DNA of 64,000 nucleotides from assembly GCA_008711295.1 (NCBI GenBank), contig VUYV01000178.1, forward strand, positions 845,853 through 909,852. Reading direction: 5' to 3'. The position numbers were made by a program, and so were the translations under genes. How positions within the stretch are numbered: position 1 is the first letter of the stretch; every line of letters begins with the position of its first letter. Source of the stretch: Anarhynchus alexandrinus. Lineage: Eukaryota; Chordata; Aves; Charadriiformes; Charadriidae. The notes under the pieces were generated by a model. The model ran no database searches and was not told the DNA's origin. It worked only from the letters and a program-made list of their open reading frames with translations. Positions 56,801-63,494 of the stretch are shown one piece after another.

Positions 56801-59800
56801 TACCACAATGTATCCAAATACAGAGCCCATAAAGGATATATAGATAAAGGACTAAGGGAATAAGGACGACTAAACAACTCACGTTTCAAAATGAAATTTC
56901 AACCAAACTTTCAAGGAATGTCAGAGCAACACCAGACATAGAAGCAAGAGATAAGACGTTTTCAACTTTCACCTGTCTGAACTGGGAAATTGTTGGATAC
57001 CAAAGTGCTCCCTGAGAGAAGTCAGAGTACTACCAAATGTGGTGTCACGGTTTAGACCAAATCGGCTACTGTGGACCTGGGGACATGGCTAGCAGCTCAT
57101 TGTCCTAAAAGACTGACTTCCTTATGAGCTTTTGCTATTTTAAAACTTATATTCTAGACAAGAAAAGAAGTCAAAATTTCAAAGAGTAGGCATACACTAC
57201 ATACATCTGAAACATTCCAGATTGCATGCTGTTTTCATGCAGTATTTGTATTTTTCAGAGGACTAATTGCAACATTCTCCAGTGTCTAAATGTCTCCTCT
57301 GGATTTTTAGTTAGTCTGCATGTAATTTTTAAGAAGCTCAATACTAAATTGTTTATTAAGTCCCATGCTCACCTCCAGCATCCAAAATTCTCCTCCCCAT
57401 GTCACTCCTGCCAAACAAAGTAACGTTTCAGCAAAATATAACAGCAACACAAAGCATAGAATAAAAGTTTAGTTAATGACAAGCTTTCAATGTATGAGAC
57501 AAAACCCTGATTCCACTAAACCATTAGACTTCAAAGGAGTAAGTCTGTTATGCTAAGGATATACCTCTGAAAGTACTACTGGGGAAGTGAATCACATGAT
57601 ATATAATTTTTATTCTATTTGATGTTTGAAATACTGTAAAAAAAAAAAATTCCCAACGTGAAAACCTAGTCCTTCCAGTGACTAATTCACTGTGCTTTAC
57701 ACACATTCTTATAAATACGAGTTTAATTATTTTAAGACAACGGGGATGAGAAGCCTAACCCAAATAGGCAAAGAAGTAAATGTAGGCTCGTAATGGAGAA
57801 TAACCCATAAGAATACCTGCCCCCAGCCACTACCCCTGGCAACACAACAGCAAATGCAAAAGTGAGTTAAGCAGGGACCAATCTGCATGCACTACAAACA
57901 GCCTTAGTAAAAATTGCCTTCCCAGCTATGCAAAGGATGTAATGATATAAAAACTATACTGAAGATTATTTACATGACAAGCAACATTTCCTTTGTAGAA
58001 AATATCTTTTTCCTGGCATCTCGAGGCGTATTGTCAAGCATTAAATTAAGTTTTCTTACTACCTAAGAAGAGTGGAAAAAAGGGAGTAAGATTAAATATA
58101 AAATAAGTTGATAAAGTTTGAGTTGAGTTAATTTTGGGCCCTTGTAACATATTTCATACCACTGAAGAAAATAACATGCTTAAATAATTGCAAAACAAGA
58201 AAAGACAATGAGTTTTATCTGACCATAAATGGTATTTATTTTAATATAACTACCTCAAATTCAATAAATTACATTAGCTTCAATGTGAACATCAGTTGTT
58301 AAAGGATTATGTTTCTTATTTGCAGGTTTAAATACAGAATACATACTTTCAAAGCTAGAGTTCTGTCTGCAGTCAATTGCTGACCTAAAGTGTACCCTAA
58401 ATTTGCATTAAAAAGCCTTTCCTTTGGGGATGTAGCCTCTACGGAAGACTTTTTTGTAACTCTCCCTTTCTTTAGAGAGGAAAAAAAACCTGACAGTCTC
58501 AGCTTGCTAAAATCAATAGGAGAAATTCGCAGTATACTAGAAGGTATACAAATTTCCTGCAAGTATCTAAAGAATTTATCTTAATCCTATTTATAGCAGT
58601 TGTAAAAAAGCATATTATTTCCTACACTTTTATACAGCTTTCTCACCAGAATCTTAATACCGCTGTTTTGTAATTTACCGTCCAAAACAAAAATTATAGG
58701 TCAGTAATCTGAAAAAAACCCAACCCCCAACATATAAACAACAAACATTCTCAGAGAAACATTAAGTCATCCTTCTGATACTACAGCACTACAATATTCT
58801 CCTTTTTTGTAGAATCTGTACAGTTAAATTACTATCTGCACAAAGTCTGTTAAAACACTAACCAGAAAACCGTTGCTTAGAAAGAAGAATGTTTACCTCC
58901 TGCTGAACATAAATACTAATTCTTACATCAGTAATGAGGGTACATGTTCTCAGAACAAAGTTTTCCAGTATTTGCATTTTACCTAATGAACAGAAAAAAA
59001 ATAAATTAAAAAGTTATCAAGAGCGTAATAGGGTGGTCATCGGCATTTGGAAGAAGATTCATTTACATTTAGAAATAAAATGTATTACCTCTTCCTTTCT
59101 ACATAGGACTATTGATATGTAAAAATAAACATCTTAAGCTTCGTGGTTAAATGTAAGACAGAACAGTTACTTCGATTTATAGTAAATATGTCTCTTTATG
59201 ACGTTTCTACTCCTGTGTATCACTGCCTAAGTCCCCTGGGGACGAGATCACTATTCTTAAAATATAATCGGATCAATTCTGTAACTTAGCTCTCTGAGAT
59301 ACAATTCAAACCCTGGAATTTATCTTCCAGGGACAAGGAAATTAATCTTTCATTTTGATCGTGACTACATGATGGTCTGCAGTGACTTTCTGCTTACTGA
59401 AAGGTAAGAGCAGCGTGATATTCATGATAACAAGGTCAATAAAGAAGGACTACTGTGCTATGCTGAACTATGACAGTAGCTTAGAAACAACACTGCTCTT
59501 AGGAAAAACTCTGTTCAGTTGCCATCTCTGAAGAGACTATCCTACTTTTTTATTACTGACATCAGCAAGTTACAAAGAAATCTGTCAGTAGAGAAACCTC
59601 AAATTGAATAATCAAAGTTATAGTTGACATTCAAGCTTTTTTCACATGAATGAGAAATGTCCTTTGTGCGCAGAACAGCCCTCTTCAGGATAAGCCCTTT
59701 TCTGTTACAGCTTATTAGCTGAAACATATAGATCTGGTGGTAGATTTACATTAGATCAAGAAACTTTGTACCACCCTTATTATATGTGTTCTTCTCAGAA

Positions 59801-62370
59801 CTACCTTGCCTCAAGATGGTTCCACAAGCAGGAAGAGTTATTTTAACACCGATAACTTTAAAATGTCTCTTTCAGAACACTTTAACTAACATATCCAGTG
59901 TACACTTTTTTTAAGCTCACCTTCAGGTCTGCTATCACATATAGCCTACAATAAAAAACAAAACACAGCATTTTGATACTGTAAATATTACAGCATAAAA
60001 ATCAGGTAACATGTACCTAAAGCAAGTCATCAAAAAGCATTTAAGATTTTAAAATTATTTCATCTTTAATGAAAAATATAAGAGATTTCTTCTACCAAGT
60101 GTGGTTTCCCAAAATTATATGTCGGTTACATTTATGGAAATTATTTCTCCAAAGACAAAAATTTTTGTGAACAGAAGAAAACTCACAGATCTCAAACTTG
60201 GGATGCTGGGTAATTTATATAATCAAAATTAGACCAAGATAAATTTTTTTTTGTTCATTGAACATTTACATTGTTTGGGTTTTTTTTTAATTTTATTTCG
60301 TGATGCTAACTGTGAGCAGAAAACGAGTATGAATACAGGCAATCTATCCAAAAAGACTTATAATCTAAAGTTAATGTTACAATCATTTCTGAAATAGAAG
60401 GATACTAAACAGAAACACATTTGAAAGTCTTTTTGTTGCTATACTAGTAATAATTATTTTGACAAATACACAGAATGTATTTTATTATCAATATATTTTT
60501 ACCAGTAACAAGTTGAAGAAATCTTCAGCCAAACTTGTGAGCGTTTCATTCTTTTCATTCCCTCTGAGGATCAAAATTCCTTTTACCTTTTCAAACCAAT
60601 TAACCATGTAAAGGGAAAATAAATCTATTTTAATAGCATGAAAGGACAATAGTTTGTACTATACTTAAGTATAATTACACAAACTATATAAAGATTAAAA
60701 CAACAGCAACAATGTTACCAGTCTGCTAAGGGTACTTCAGCCTCCGACTGAAATTTTTCACTCACACTAAACAAAGGTGATATCAAACTAATGTAAGTGA
60801 TTTCTGTAGCTAACTTTCTAGCACAAAAACCAGAGATCTACTTTTACAATTGCCATCACAGATAAAAGAGCTGAAAATGGACAATGGCTGAATGAAGCAT
60901 GGTTGTAGGCGTGAATATAAGCATAAAGTTATCACCACACTTTTTTTTTTTTTAAACAGTTGAGAAGGCAATCAAGTAACACTCATCTGACATTGCTGTT
61001 AATTTTCTTTAAAAATAGCCACTTGTCAAAAAACATTTAACTCTGAATAACGTTTGTTGCAAAGTTATACGAAATTCTTAATTCAGAAACAATCAAGGAC
61101 CAAATTGAATACTTAGGCATGCTTTTTTTTTGTCCTTTTTTTAGAAGTTCACATATGATTTATGGTTATACTTATCCTCCCAATAAGACCATATTTTATC
61201 ATTGCTGGGAGCCCATCTTCTCCTGCTATGCTGATTTTTTTCCCACATTTCTGGATAGAATTTAGCAAAGTGGAAATGCTTTTGACTTCTTGTTTGTCAA
61301 GTTCCTGAAATCAAAATTATAACATAAGCTTTAGTGTACAGTTCTAGAAGAACCTGTACTTAATTAACCAGATGACATTTGGTTCTCAAGATTAAATTGC
61401 AGCTTGAAGTAGAGATTTCATTCTTAAATTTTATTTCGTTTTTCAAATCAACTGCTGGTATAAACCAAACGAAAAAATCTTTTTTGGACTATTACAATGA
61501 CAGTATTGATGATTCTGATGTAACAATTACATTACCCGACACAGAAGCTTGTCTAATTTGTTGACAAACTGTTTGCTGCATTTGTGAGAGACATTTTCAC
61601 AGTCTTCTGTTGCCAGGAATTGTTCTAATAATTGGAAATCTTTTTTTCTTGTAGCTTCATCAATTAACTTTTCAAACTGTCAACAATAAAACAGAGTAAC
61701 TGTATTACTATATGCTTAACACCTATGCTGATTTCACAAGACCGAACATAGGTTTTACGCAATCATCTGTGGCATTCTAAGCAAATATTCTGAATCATAA
61801 AATCACTAAATGTAAAACCTAAAGTACAATATATCAATCATGCAAAGACTTATTCACTGAGTTTTTAATTATTTGCCAGTTTTCCTTAACCGAATGTTTT
61901 TTCTTTCCTTGTATTACAAATAAATGCTAGGAGCTCATTGTGTTAATACCCCTTCCTTAGTACATTTAATATTTTGCATTTCTAAGTTATCTATTGGTGA
62001 CCTTAAAAGATATTAATACATTTGATGACTACTGCCTTCCTCACCTATTTTGCCACTCTATTCTTTCTAGATAAATTATAACCAGATTTCAACATTTTGG
62101 TCTGAAGTATCTTCCCAACTGATTCATGTATGTCAAATGCATACGATTTATTTTCATCAATAACAATTTCCAGTTCCTCCTGCTTTCTACCCAGCTACTT
62201 AGCACTAACCTATGTCAACAGAAAACTTTTTTGTACCACATTCTTTGCCACACCGCCAATTTTACTTGTAATTAAATACCAGAAGCAGTGCTTTAAGCTG
62301 GTAATTAAAATGATCAATAGTCATATTCTAGTCTATAAGCACATACCTGCATCTCAATCCTGGCTGCCAT
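32799..62370 (-). CDS. SYCP2: SYCP2, synaptonemal complex protein 2 (complete, 44 coding exons)
   Basis: SYCP2 is an axial/lateral element component of the meiotic chromosome axis. It links chromatin axes to SYCP3 and helps recruit HORMAD proteins. The 44 exons listed separately keep one frame from ATG at 62370 to TAA at 32801-32799, total 4293 nt, 1430 residues (mammalian protein about 1.5 kb residues). The order is: armadillo-like domain (about 1-280), Spt16M-like domain (about 280-395), conserved segment 395-430 with [18 protein letters not shown] (HORMAD closure-motif region), long Lys/Ser/Glu-rich disordered middle with [20 protein letters not shown], then a C-terminal coiled coil (about 1280-1430) that in mammals pairs with SYCP3. 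Introns are GT-AG except two GC-AG candidates and one AT-AC candidate. Two CR1 copies lie antisense in introns. Expression is expected in germ cells. The total being divisible by three supports the model. Confidence 0.95.
33115..34092 (+). mobile_element. CR1 LINE, 5'-truncated, in SYCP2 last intron
   Basis: The 3' end of a non-LTR retrotransposon of the CR1 family. The reverse transcriptase fragment includes the catalytic-type F-A-D-D (33202-33213, then TKLF). The typical CR1 3' region follows (an [16 protein letters not shown] stretch and the RKTFFPV segment). It ends in a short repeat tail, CATTCTACAATTCTACA. Frameshifts and internal stops break the frame, so it is inactive. It lies antisense to SYCP2 between coding exons 43 and 44. 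Confidence 0.93.
34223..34279 (-). CDS. SYCP2: SYCP2 coding exon 43
   Basis: 57 nt, phase 0 to 0, encoding [19 protein letters not shown] (residues 1388-1406). This is part of the C-terminal coiled coil. Acceptor TTTTTATAG, donor ATG|GTAAAT. Confidence 0.92.
34717..34795 (-). CDS. SYCP2: SYCP2 coding exon 42
   Basis: 79 nt, residues 1361-1387, including [20 protein letters not shown]. Acceptor TTTCTTCAG, donor GAG|GTATGA. It corresponds to the mammalian LLKTSLAKS...VFTSE segment. Confidence 0.92.
35116..35174 (-). CDS. SYCP2: SYCP2 coding exon 41
   Basis: 59 nt, residues 1342-1361, [19 protein letters not shown] plus a split Arg. The acceptor TTTTTCTTTCCAG is strong. Phase 0 in, phase 2 out. 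Confidence 0.9.
35942..36041 (-). CDS. SYCP2: SYCP2 coding exon 40
   Basis: 100 nt, residues 1308-1341. It contains [20 protein letters not shown], one of the best conserved coiled-coil blocks of SYCP2. Donor TCG|GTTTGT is weaker than usual. Confidence 0.93.
36123..36205 (-). CDS. SYCP2: SYCP2 coding exon 39
   Basis: 83 nt, residues 1281-1308, [20 protein letters not shown] then SYQLHEC and a split Arg. An alternative acceptor 12 nt upstream (CTCATAG, exon edge 36217) would add SRSQ in frame. The choice affects four residues only. Confidence 0.85.
36206..36891 (-). other. SYCP2: SYCP2 intron with GC donor (candidate)
   Basis: After ...[11 protein letters not shown] the - strand reads GAG|GCAAGA, a good GC donor. 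No in-phase GT occurs nearby. The first in-phase GT (GTGT|GTATGA) would add 17 cysteine-rich residues unlike the family. The acceptor is CTCACAG. Confidence 0.6.
36892..37019 (-). CDS. SYCP2: SYCP2 coding exon 38
   Basis: 128 nt, residues 1238-1280. It includes [20 protein letters not shown], matching the mammalian MSESVSSLS block just before the coiled coil. Acceptor TTCTCGTCAG. The 3' edge relies on a GC donor. Confidence 0.85.
37329..37487 (-). CDS. SYCP2: SYCP2 coding exon 37
   Basis: 159 nt, residues 1185-1238. Correct frame: [20 protein letters not shown], then Lys/Arg-rich [14 protein letters not shown] (basic, nuclear-localisation-like). Acceptor TTTCTTAAAG, donor GAG|GTTAGT. Confidence 0.9.
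38076..38166 (-). CDS. SYCP2: SYCP2 coding exon 36
   Basis: 91 nt, residues 1155-1185, [20 protein letters not shown] and so on. Acceptor TTTCTTTTAG, donor CAG|GTACAA. A low-complexity Ser/Pro segment of the disordered middle. Confidence 0.88.
38916..39086 (-). CDS. SYCP2: SYCP2 coding exon 35
   Basis: 171 nt, residues 1098-1154. It begins [20 protein letters not shown]. Acceptor AATGTGTAG, donor GAG|GTATGT. Disordered, Lys/Ser-rich. Confidence 0.88.
39207..39457 (-). CDS. SYCP2: SYCP2 coding exon 34
   Basis: 251 nt, residues 1014-1097, the largest exon. It contains [20 protein letters not shown] and [17 protein letters not shown]. Acceptor AACTGTTTTCTAG, donor TTG|GTAAGA. Confidence 0.9.
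39891..40077 (-). CDS. SYCP2: SYCP2 coding exon 33
   Basis: 187 nt, residues 952-1014, with [20 protein letters not shown] and a Glu-rich end. Acceptor TATTTTAATAG, donor AGAT|GTATGT. It joins exon 34 through a split Cys codon. Confidence 0.9.
40893..41048 (-). CDS. SYCP2: SYCP2 coding exon 32
   Basis: 156 nt, residues 900-951, including [20 protein letters not shown] and SESESER. It matches the mammalian KNYKDLSNSESE region. Acceptor GTAAAAAACAG, donor CAG|GTATAA. Confidence 0.92.
41049..42686 (-). other. SYCP2: SYCP2 intron with tRNA-like SINE remnant
   Basis: A 1.6 kb GT-AG intron. It holds a tRNA-like segment at about 41420-41495 and a G/T-rich low-complexity stretch at about 42109-42140. 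The 120-codon - strand ORF at 41379-41741 overlaps the tRNA-like segment and has no match to SYCP2. Confidence 0.8.
41420..41495 (-). repeat. tRNA-derived SINE remnant (candidate)
   Basis: On the - strand, TCTAGTGGTTAAGG resembles a tRNA/SINE A box. About 40 nt later, CTGGTTCCTGCTC resembles a B box. The order and spacing fit a tRNA-derived SINE head. No clear 3' tail or target duplication is seen, so the family is unassigned. Confidence 0.4.
42687..42751 (-). CDS. SYCP2: SYCP2 coding exon 31
   Basis: 65 nt, residues 878-899, [20 protein letters not shown] plus Lys. Acceptor TGTAACAGCAG, donor AAG|GTAAAT. Lys-rich disordered segment. Confidence 0.87.
43153..43327 (-). CDS. SYCP2: SYCP2 coding exon 30
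   Basis: 175 nt, residues 820-878. [20 protein letters not shown], then VSWLQES and [10 protein letters not shown], form a strongly conserved block of the SYCP2 middle region. This was a key anchor for identification. Acceptor TTTTTGTAG, donor AAA|GTAAGA. Confidence 0.95.
43454..43502 (-). CDS. SYCP2: SYCP2 coding exon 29
   Basis: 49 nt, residues 803-819, [16 protein letters not shown]. Acceptor TAATTAAG, donor AAA|GTAAGG. It is needed to keep frame between exons 28 and 30. Confidence 0.85.
44025..44080 (-). CDS. SYCP2: SYCP2 coding exon 28
   Basis: 56 nt, residues 785-803, [18 protein letters not shown]. Acceptor ACATTTTTAG, donor GG|GTAGGG. Confidence 0.85.
44771..44828 (-). CDS. SYCP2: SYCP2 coding exon 27
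   Basis: 58 nt, residues 765-784, [19 protein letters not shown]. This matches the conserved mammalian NDVYNFNLNG..PxIKLG block. Acceptor TGTTTGACAG, donor GGA|GTAAGA. Confidence 0.94.
44936..45000 (-). CDS. SYCP2: SYCP2 coding exon 26
   Basis: 65 nt, residues 744-765, [20 protein letters not shown] plus a Met and a split codon. Acceptor TTATTTATAG, donor GAT|GTAAGT. Confidence 0.88.
45603..45633 (-). CDS. SYCP2: SYCP2 coding exon 25 (31-nt microexon)
   Basis: 31 nt, residues 733-743, [10 protein letters not shown] after a split Arg. The acceptor is a T-run TTTAG, donor AAG|GTAACA. Skipping it would shift the frame, which supports its reality. Confidence 0.82.
46322..46440 (-). CDS. SYCP2: SYCP2 coding exon 24
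   Basis: 119 nt, residues 694-733, with [20 protein letters not shown]. This matches the mammalian ESLISQINKRYK block. Acceptor TGTCTTTATAG, donor CAG|GTATGA. Confidence 0.93.
46958..47055 (-). CDS. SYCP2: SYCP2 coding exon 23
   Basis: 98 nt, residues 661-693, [20 protein letters not shown] and so on. Acceptor CATTTCTTTCAG, donor ACG|GTGAGT. Confidence 0.9.
47377..47498 (-). CDS. SYCP2: SYCP2 coding exon 22
   Basis: 122 nt, residues 620-661, [20 protein letters not shown] and a Lys-rich tail. Acceptor TCTTTGTTAG, donor GCAT|GTACGT. Confidence 0.9.
48038..48075 (+). repeat. (AAAAC)n-like microsatellite
   Basis: An A-run followed by ACAAA ACAAA and ACCAA repeats inside a SYCP2 intron. Confidence 0.85.
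48267..48324 (-). CDS. SYCP2: SYCP2 coding exon 21
   Basis: 58 nt, residues 601-620, [24 protein letters not shown] matches the mammalian VIPDSQ block. Acceptor TCTCGTTTAG, donor TTT|GTAAGT. Confidence 0.92.
48325..48428 (-). other. SYCP2: SYCP2 GC-AG intron (104 nt)
   Basis: The upstream exon ends TTTAG|GCAAGT on the - strand, the textbook GC-donor context. The acceptor is TCTCGTTTAG. Frame is kept exactly between exons 20 and 21, and no GT alternative is needed. Confidence 0.85.
48429..48501 (-). CDS. SYCP2: SYCP2 coding exon 20
   Basis: 73 nt, residues 577-601, [20 protein letters not shown] then KQTL. Acceptor GCACTGTAG. The donor is GC (GCAAGT). Confidence 0.87.
48631..48726 (-). CDS. 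SYCP2: SYCP2 coding exon 19
   Basis: 96 nt, residues 545-576, starting [20 protein letters not shown]. Acceptor TGTGCTTTTCAG, donor AAG|GTACTG. Phase 0 to 0. Confidence 0.88.
49499..49617 (-). CDS. SYCP2: SYCP2 coding exon 18
   Basis: 119 nt, residues 505-544, with [15 protein letters not shown]. This matches the mammalian IKPPLQMTSSAEK. Acceptor TTTGTTTTTAG, donor GGA|GTATGC. Confidence 0.92.
49618..50841 (-). other. SYCP2: SYCP2 intron
   Basis: A 1.2 kb GT-AG intron. I see no exon, repeat family or RNA gene in it. Confidence 0.8.
50842..50941 (-). CDS. SYCP2: SYCP2 coding exon 17
   Basis: 100 nt, residues 472-505, with [20 protein letters not shown] then RSPLVFASA. This is a close match to the mammalian KRKMSEASM...RSPVLF block. 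Acceptor TTTTTTCTGTTCCTCAAG, donor GCAT|GTATGT. Confidence 0.95.
50942..52027 (-). other. SYCP2: SYCP2 intron
   Basis: A 1.1 kb GT-AG intron with nothing recognisable in it. Confidence 0.8.
52028..52183 (-). CDS. SYCP2: SYCP2 coding exon 16
   Basis: 156 nt, residues 420-471, [20 protein letters not shown] and so on. VLVPESQ is conserved with mammals and completes the HORMAD closure-motif neighbourhood. The glutamate run is lineage-specific. Acceptor CTATTACATAG, donor AAG|GTAAGT. Confidence 0.94.
52646..52720 (-). CDS. SYCP2: SYCP2 coding exon 15 (closure-motif region)
   Basis: 75 nt, residues 395-419, including [17 protein letters not shown]. In mammals the equivalent short segment just after the Spt16M-like domain is the HORMAD-binding closure motif. 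Its conservation suggests the same role here. Acceptor CTTACTTTGTAG, donor CAG|GTATTT. Confidence 0.94.
53342..53490 (-). CDS. SYCP2: SYCP2 coding exon 14
   Basis: 149 nt, residues 345-394. [20 protein letters not shown], then [20 protein letters not shown], form the end of the Spt16M-like domain. Acceptor TTTTGTCCAG, donor AAG|GTAAGA. Confidence 0.95.
54051..54111 (-). CDS. SYCP2: SYCP2 coding exon 13
   Basis: 61 nt, residues 325-345, [20 protein letters not shown]. Mammalian DHQWEAVTVPEEKVQIYSIE aligns without gaps. Acceptor TTTCATATAAG, donor AAG|GTATTG. Confidence 0.95.
54587..54682 (-). CDS. SYCP2: SYCP2 coding exon 12
   Basis: 96 nt, residues 293-324, with [20 protein letters not shown]. 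Start of the Spt16M-like domain, near-identical to mammals. Acceptor TTTGGTTTAG, donor ACT|GTAAGC. Confidence 0.95.
54803..55268 (+). mobile_element. CR1 LINE 3' fragment in SYCP2 intron
   Basis: The CR1 3' end. An open 126-codon frame carries [40 protein letters not shown] and so on. The non-coding end follows, with GGTTGGACTTGATGATTTTA and an ATGATTCTATGATTCTTA tail. It is 5'-truncated and about 470 bp. It is antisense to SYCP2, between coding exons 11 and 12, and belongs to a different subfamily from the 33 kb copy. Confidence 0.94.
55363..55408 (-). CDS. SYCP2: SYCP2 coding exon 11
   Basis: 46 nt, residues 277-292, [15 protein letters not shown]. Matches mammalian VFTFPCLSAFLDKYE. Acceptor TTTTTTTACAG, donor GAG|GTAAGT. 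Confidence 0.94.
55409..56414 (-). other. SYCP2: SYCP2 intron
   Basis: A 1 kb GT-AG intron, AT-rich. An open + strand frame at 56045-56371 has no motif or splice border. Nothing else is seen. Confidence 0.8.
56415..56467 (-). CDS. SYCP2: SYCP2 coding exon 10
   Basis: 53 nt, residues 260-277, [17 protein letters not shown]. It follows a TTTTAATAG acceptor. A nearer TTGCAG would put the frame out. Mammalian [18 protein letters not shown] aligns gap-free. Confidence 0.94.
56546..56688 (-). CDS. SYCP2: SYCP2 coding exon 9
   Basis: 143 nt, residues 212-259, with [20 protein letters not shown], then [20 protein letters not shown]. Core of the armadillo-like domain. Acceptor TTTTGTACTGTAG, donor ACA|GTAAGT. 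Confidence 0.96.
57373..57407 (-). CDS. SYCP2: SYCP2 coding exon 8 (35 nt)
   Basis: 35 nt, residues 200-212, [11 protein letters not shown]. Mammalian SSMGERILDAG aligns gap-free. Acceptor TTTGTTTGGCAG, donor GGAG|GTGAGC. Confidence 0.93.
57974..58062 (-). CDS. SYCP2: SYCP2 coding exon 7
   Basis: 89 nt, residues 171-200, [20 protein letters not shown] and so on. Acceptor CACTCTTCTTAG, donor CAT|GTAAAT. The Met codon at the boundary is split AT|G. Confidence 0.93.
58897..58982 (-). CDS. SYCP2: SYCP2 coding exon 6
   Basis: 86 nt, residues 142-170, with [20 protein letters not shown], then SIYVQQE. Aligns with mammalian KKQVVESFVPRICSLVIDSR. Acceptor CTGTTCATTAG, donor GAG|GTAAAC. Confidence 0.94.
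59921..59945 (-). CDS. SYCP2: SYCP2 coding exon 5 (25-nt microexon)
   Basis: 25 nt, AICDSRPE plus one base (residues 134-142). It corresponds to mammalian VIHDVSDEG. Acceptor TTTTTATTGTAG, donor GAAG|GTGAGC. It is required for the frame. Confidence 0.9.
60503..60607 (-). CDS. SYCP2: SYCP2 coding exon 4
   Basis: 105 nt, residues 99-133, [20 protein letters not shown], then [15 protein letters not shown]. The 5' edge is set at the M of MVNWFEK, which aligns gap-free with the mammalian KMVAWFEK. This requires an AC acceptor. A GT-AG alternative would begin at 60624. Donor CTG|GTAAAA. Confidence 0.85.
60608..61175 (-). other. SYCP2: Candidate U2-type AT-AC intron in SYCP2
   Basis: On the - strand the exon ends GGGAGG and the intron begins ATAAGTATAACC. 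It ends in a pyrimidine tract TTATTTTCCCTTTAC just before ATGG. This is the U2-type AT-AC consensus (ATAAGT...AC), not the U12 ATATCCTT. It keeps the protein collinear with mammalian SYCP2. A GT-AG reading (donor ATAA|GTATAA, acceptor AAAATAG) is also in frame and would insert seven residues. Confidence 0.7.
61176..61304 (-). CDS. SYCP2: SYCP2 coding exon 3
   Basis: 129 nt, residues 56-98, [20 protein letters not shown], then [23 protein letters not shown]. Armadillo-like domain. Acceptor TTGATTTCAG. The donor side is discussed under the AT-AC intron. Confidence 0.92.
61536..61676 (-). CDS. SYCP2: SYCP2 coding exon 2
   Basis: 141 nt, residues 9-55, starting [20 protein letters not shown] and ending [13 protein letters not shown]. 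Aligns with the mammalian N-terminus. Acceptor TTTATTGTTGACAG, donor CGG|GTAATG. Confidence 0.94.
62347..62370 (-). CDS. SYCP2: SYCP2 coding exon 1 (start codon)
   Basis: ATG GCA GCC AGG ATT GAG ATG CAG|GTATGT, giving MAARIEMQ. The exon itself begins at 62391 after TTTTTACACAG, so 21 nt of it are 5' UTR. The context AAAATGG is a good start (A at -3, G at +4), and the length matches the mammalian start (eight residues before the conserved LEK/FEK). Confidence 0.88.
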
Positions 62371-62391
62371 TTTTGCAAATCATCTATTCAG

Positions 62392-63494
62392 CTGTGTAAA
62401 AAGGGAATATTCATCACTTCACCAAAACACATTCACTGACATAGACCTCCAATAGGTTTAGCAAACACATCAGTAATCAGTCAAAACACATTACAAATCC
62501 CAAAATTTGTCAGTAGTATAAATACTACTCAAGAAATTAAACTAAATGGGCATATAAGGAAACATCCTTACATAGATAAAAAATTGCTTAAAATAAAAGA
62601 GTGGAAGGAAGGAGCTACTTTGGCAACGGAAGGCCAGAGGGTCCTGCAGTGGACTGTCAGTATTTGTCCCAGAGAAGAGCATGAAGATGGCCAACGCTAC
62701 TGTCAACACCAGGTGATTCAGAAAAGGCCAGCTGACAGAACTCCAGAAGGGCCTCGTTATAAGATGGCAGATTCAATCATTTAAGAAAAATGTGATAAAC
62801 ACATGAAGGGAAAAAGCCTTCTTAATTATACATACAGAGATGGGCTCAGAGATGACTACTACCACCAAAAAGCAAGAACTTCAGAGTTTTCTGAAAACAT
62901 TGCCTTAATACCCAAGAGCAGACAAAAGTATTTTCTTTGCTTTGAGAGTTAACATGTAAAAAACCCCCACAAACTTCTTCATGCTTTGTATAAATTAATC
63001 TACATGACCAATCTACAACATGCAGTTTTGATCTCCTCATCCCAGAAATCACATAGAATTGGGCACAGGGAAATAGCCATTAAAAACAGGGAATGACTCC
63101 TGTAGAACCGGCAACTGGGAACGCACACATTTCTGTGCTCCTAAATAACAGATAACAAATACAGGGTGGGGTTTTTTATTATTTTTTCCAATACAAGACT
63201 GGAACAGCCTACATTGAAGCCTTTGCTGTCACCTCACAGCTCTCTAGTCTCCTGCCTAGTCAGAAAAGCCAGAGAAGAAAATATAAGCCCCTTTCAGGTG
63301 CCTCCTTCTCGACGAGGGAGTGAGACCTCCACCCTCGAAACACACGTAGTTGCTGGCATCTCCCCCAGAAGCTCTGTTACTGAGGGGAACACGCCCCGTA
63401 GTGCCCCCCCGCCTCCTCAGCCGCGGGGCGCCGCGCCGGGAGAGCCGCAGGCCGCGGGGCAACCGAGAACCCCCCGCAACCCGGCGCCCCTCAC
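62392..63494 (-). other. SYCP2: SYCP2 first intron (5' UTR intron)
   Basis: The stretch between the putative non-coding exon 1 and the ATG exon. No coding exon or repeat is recognised. The + strand ORF starting near 63166 runs into the CpG island and is compositional. Confidence 0.6.

Noticed and set aside
57043..57110. TGTCACGGTTTAGACC resembling the start of some avian LTR elements
   Set aside because: Only a short similarity from memory. No paired end, primer site, duplication or viral coding region nearby.
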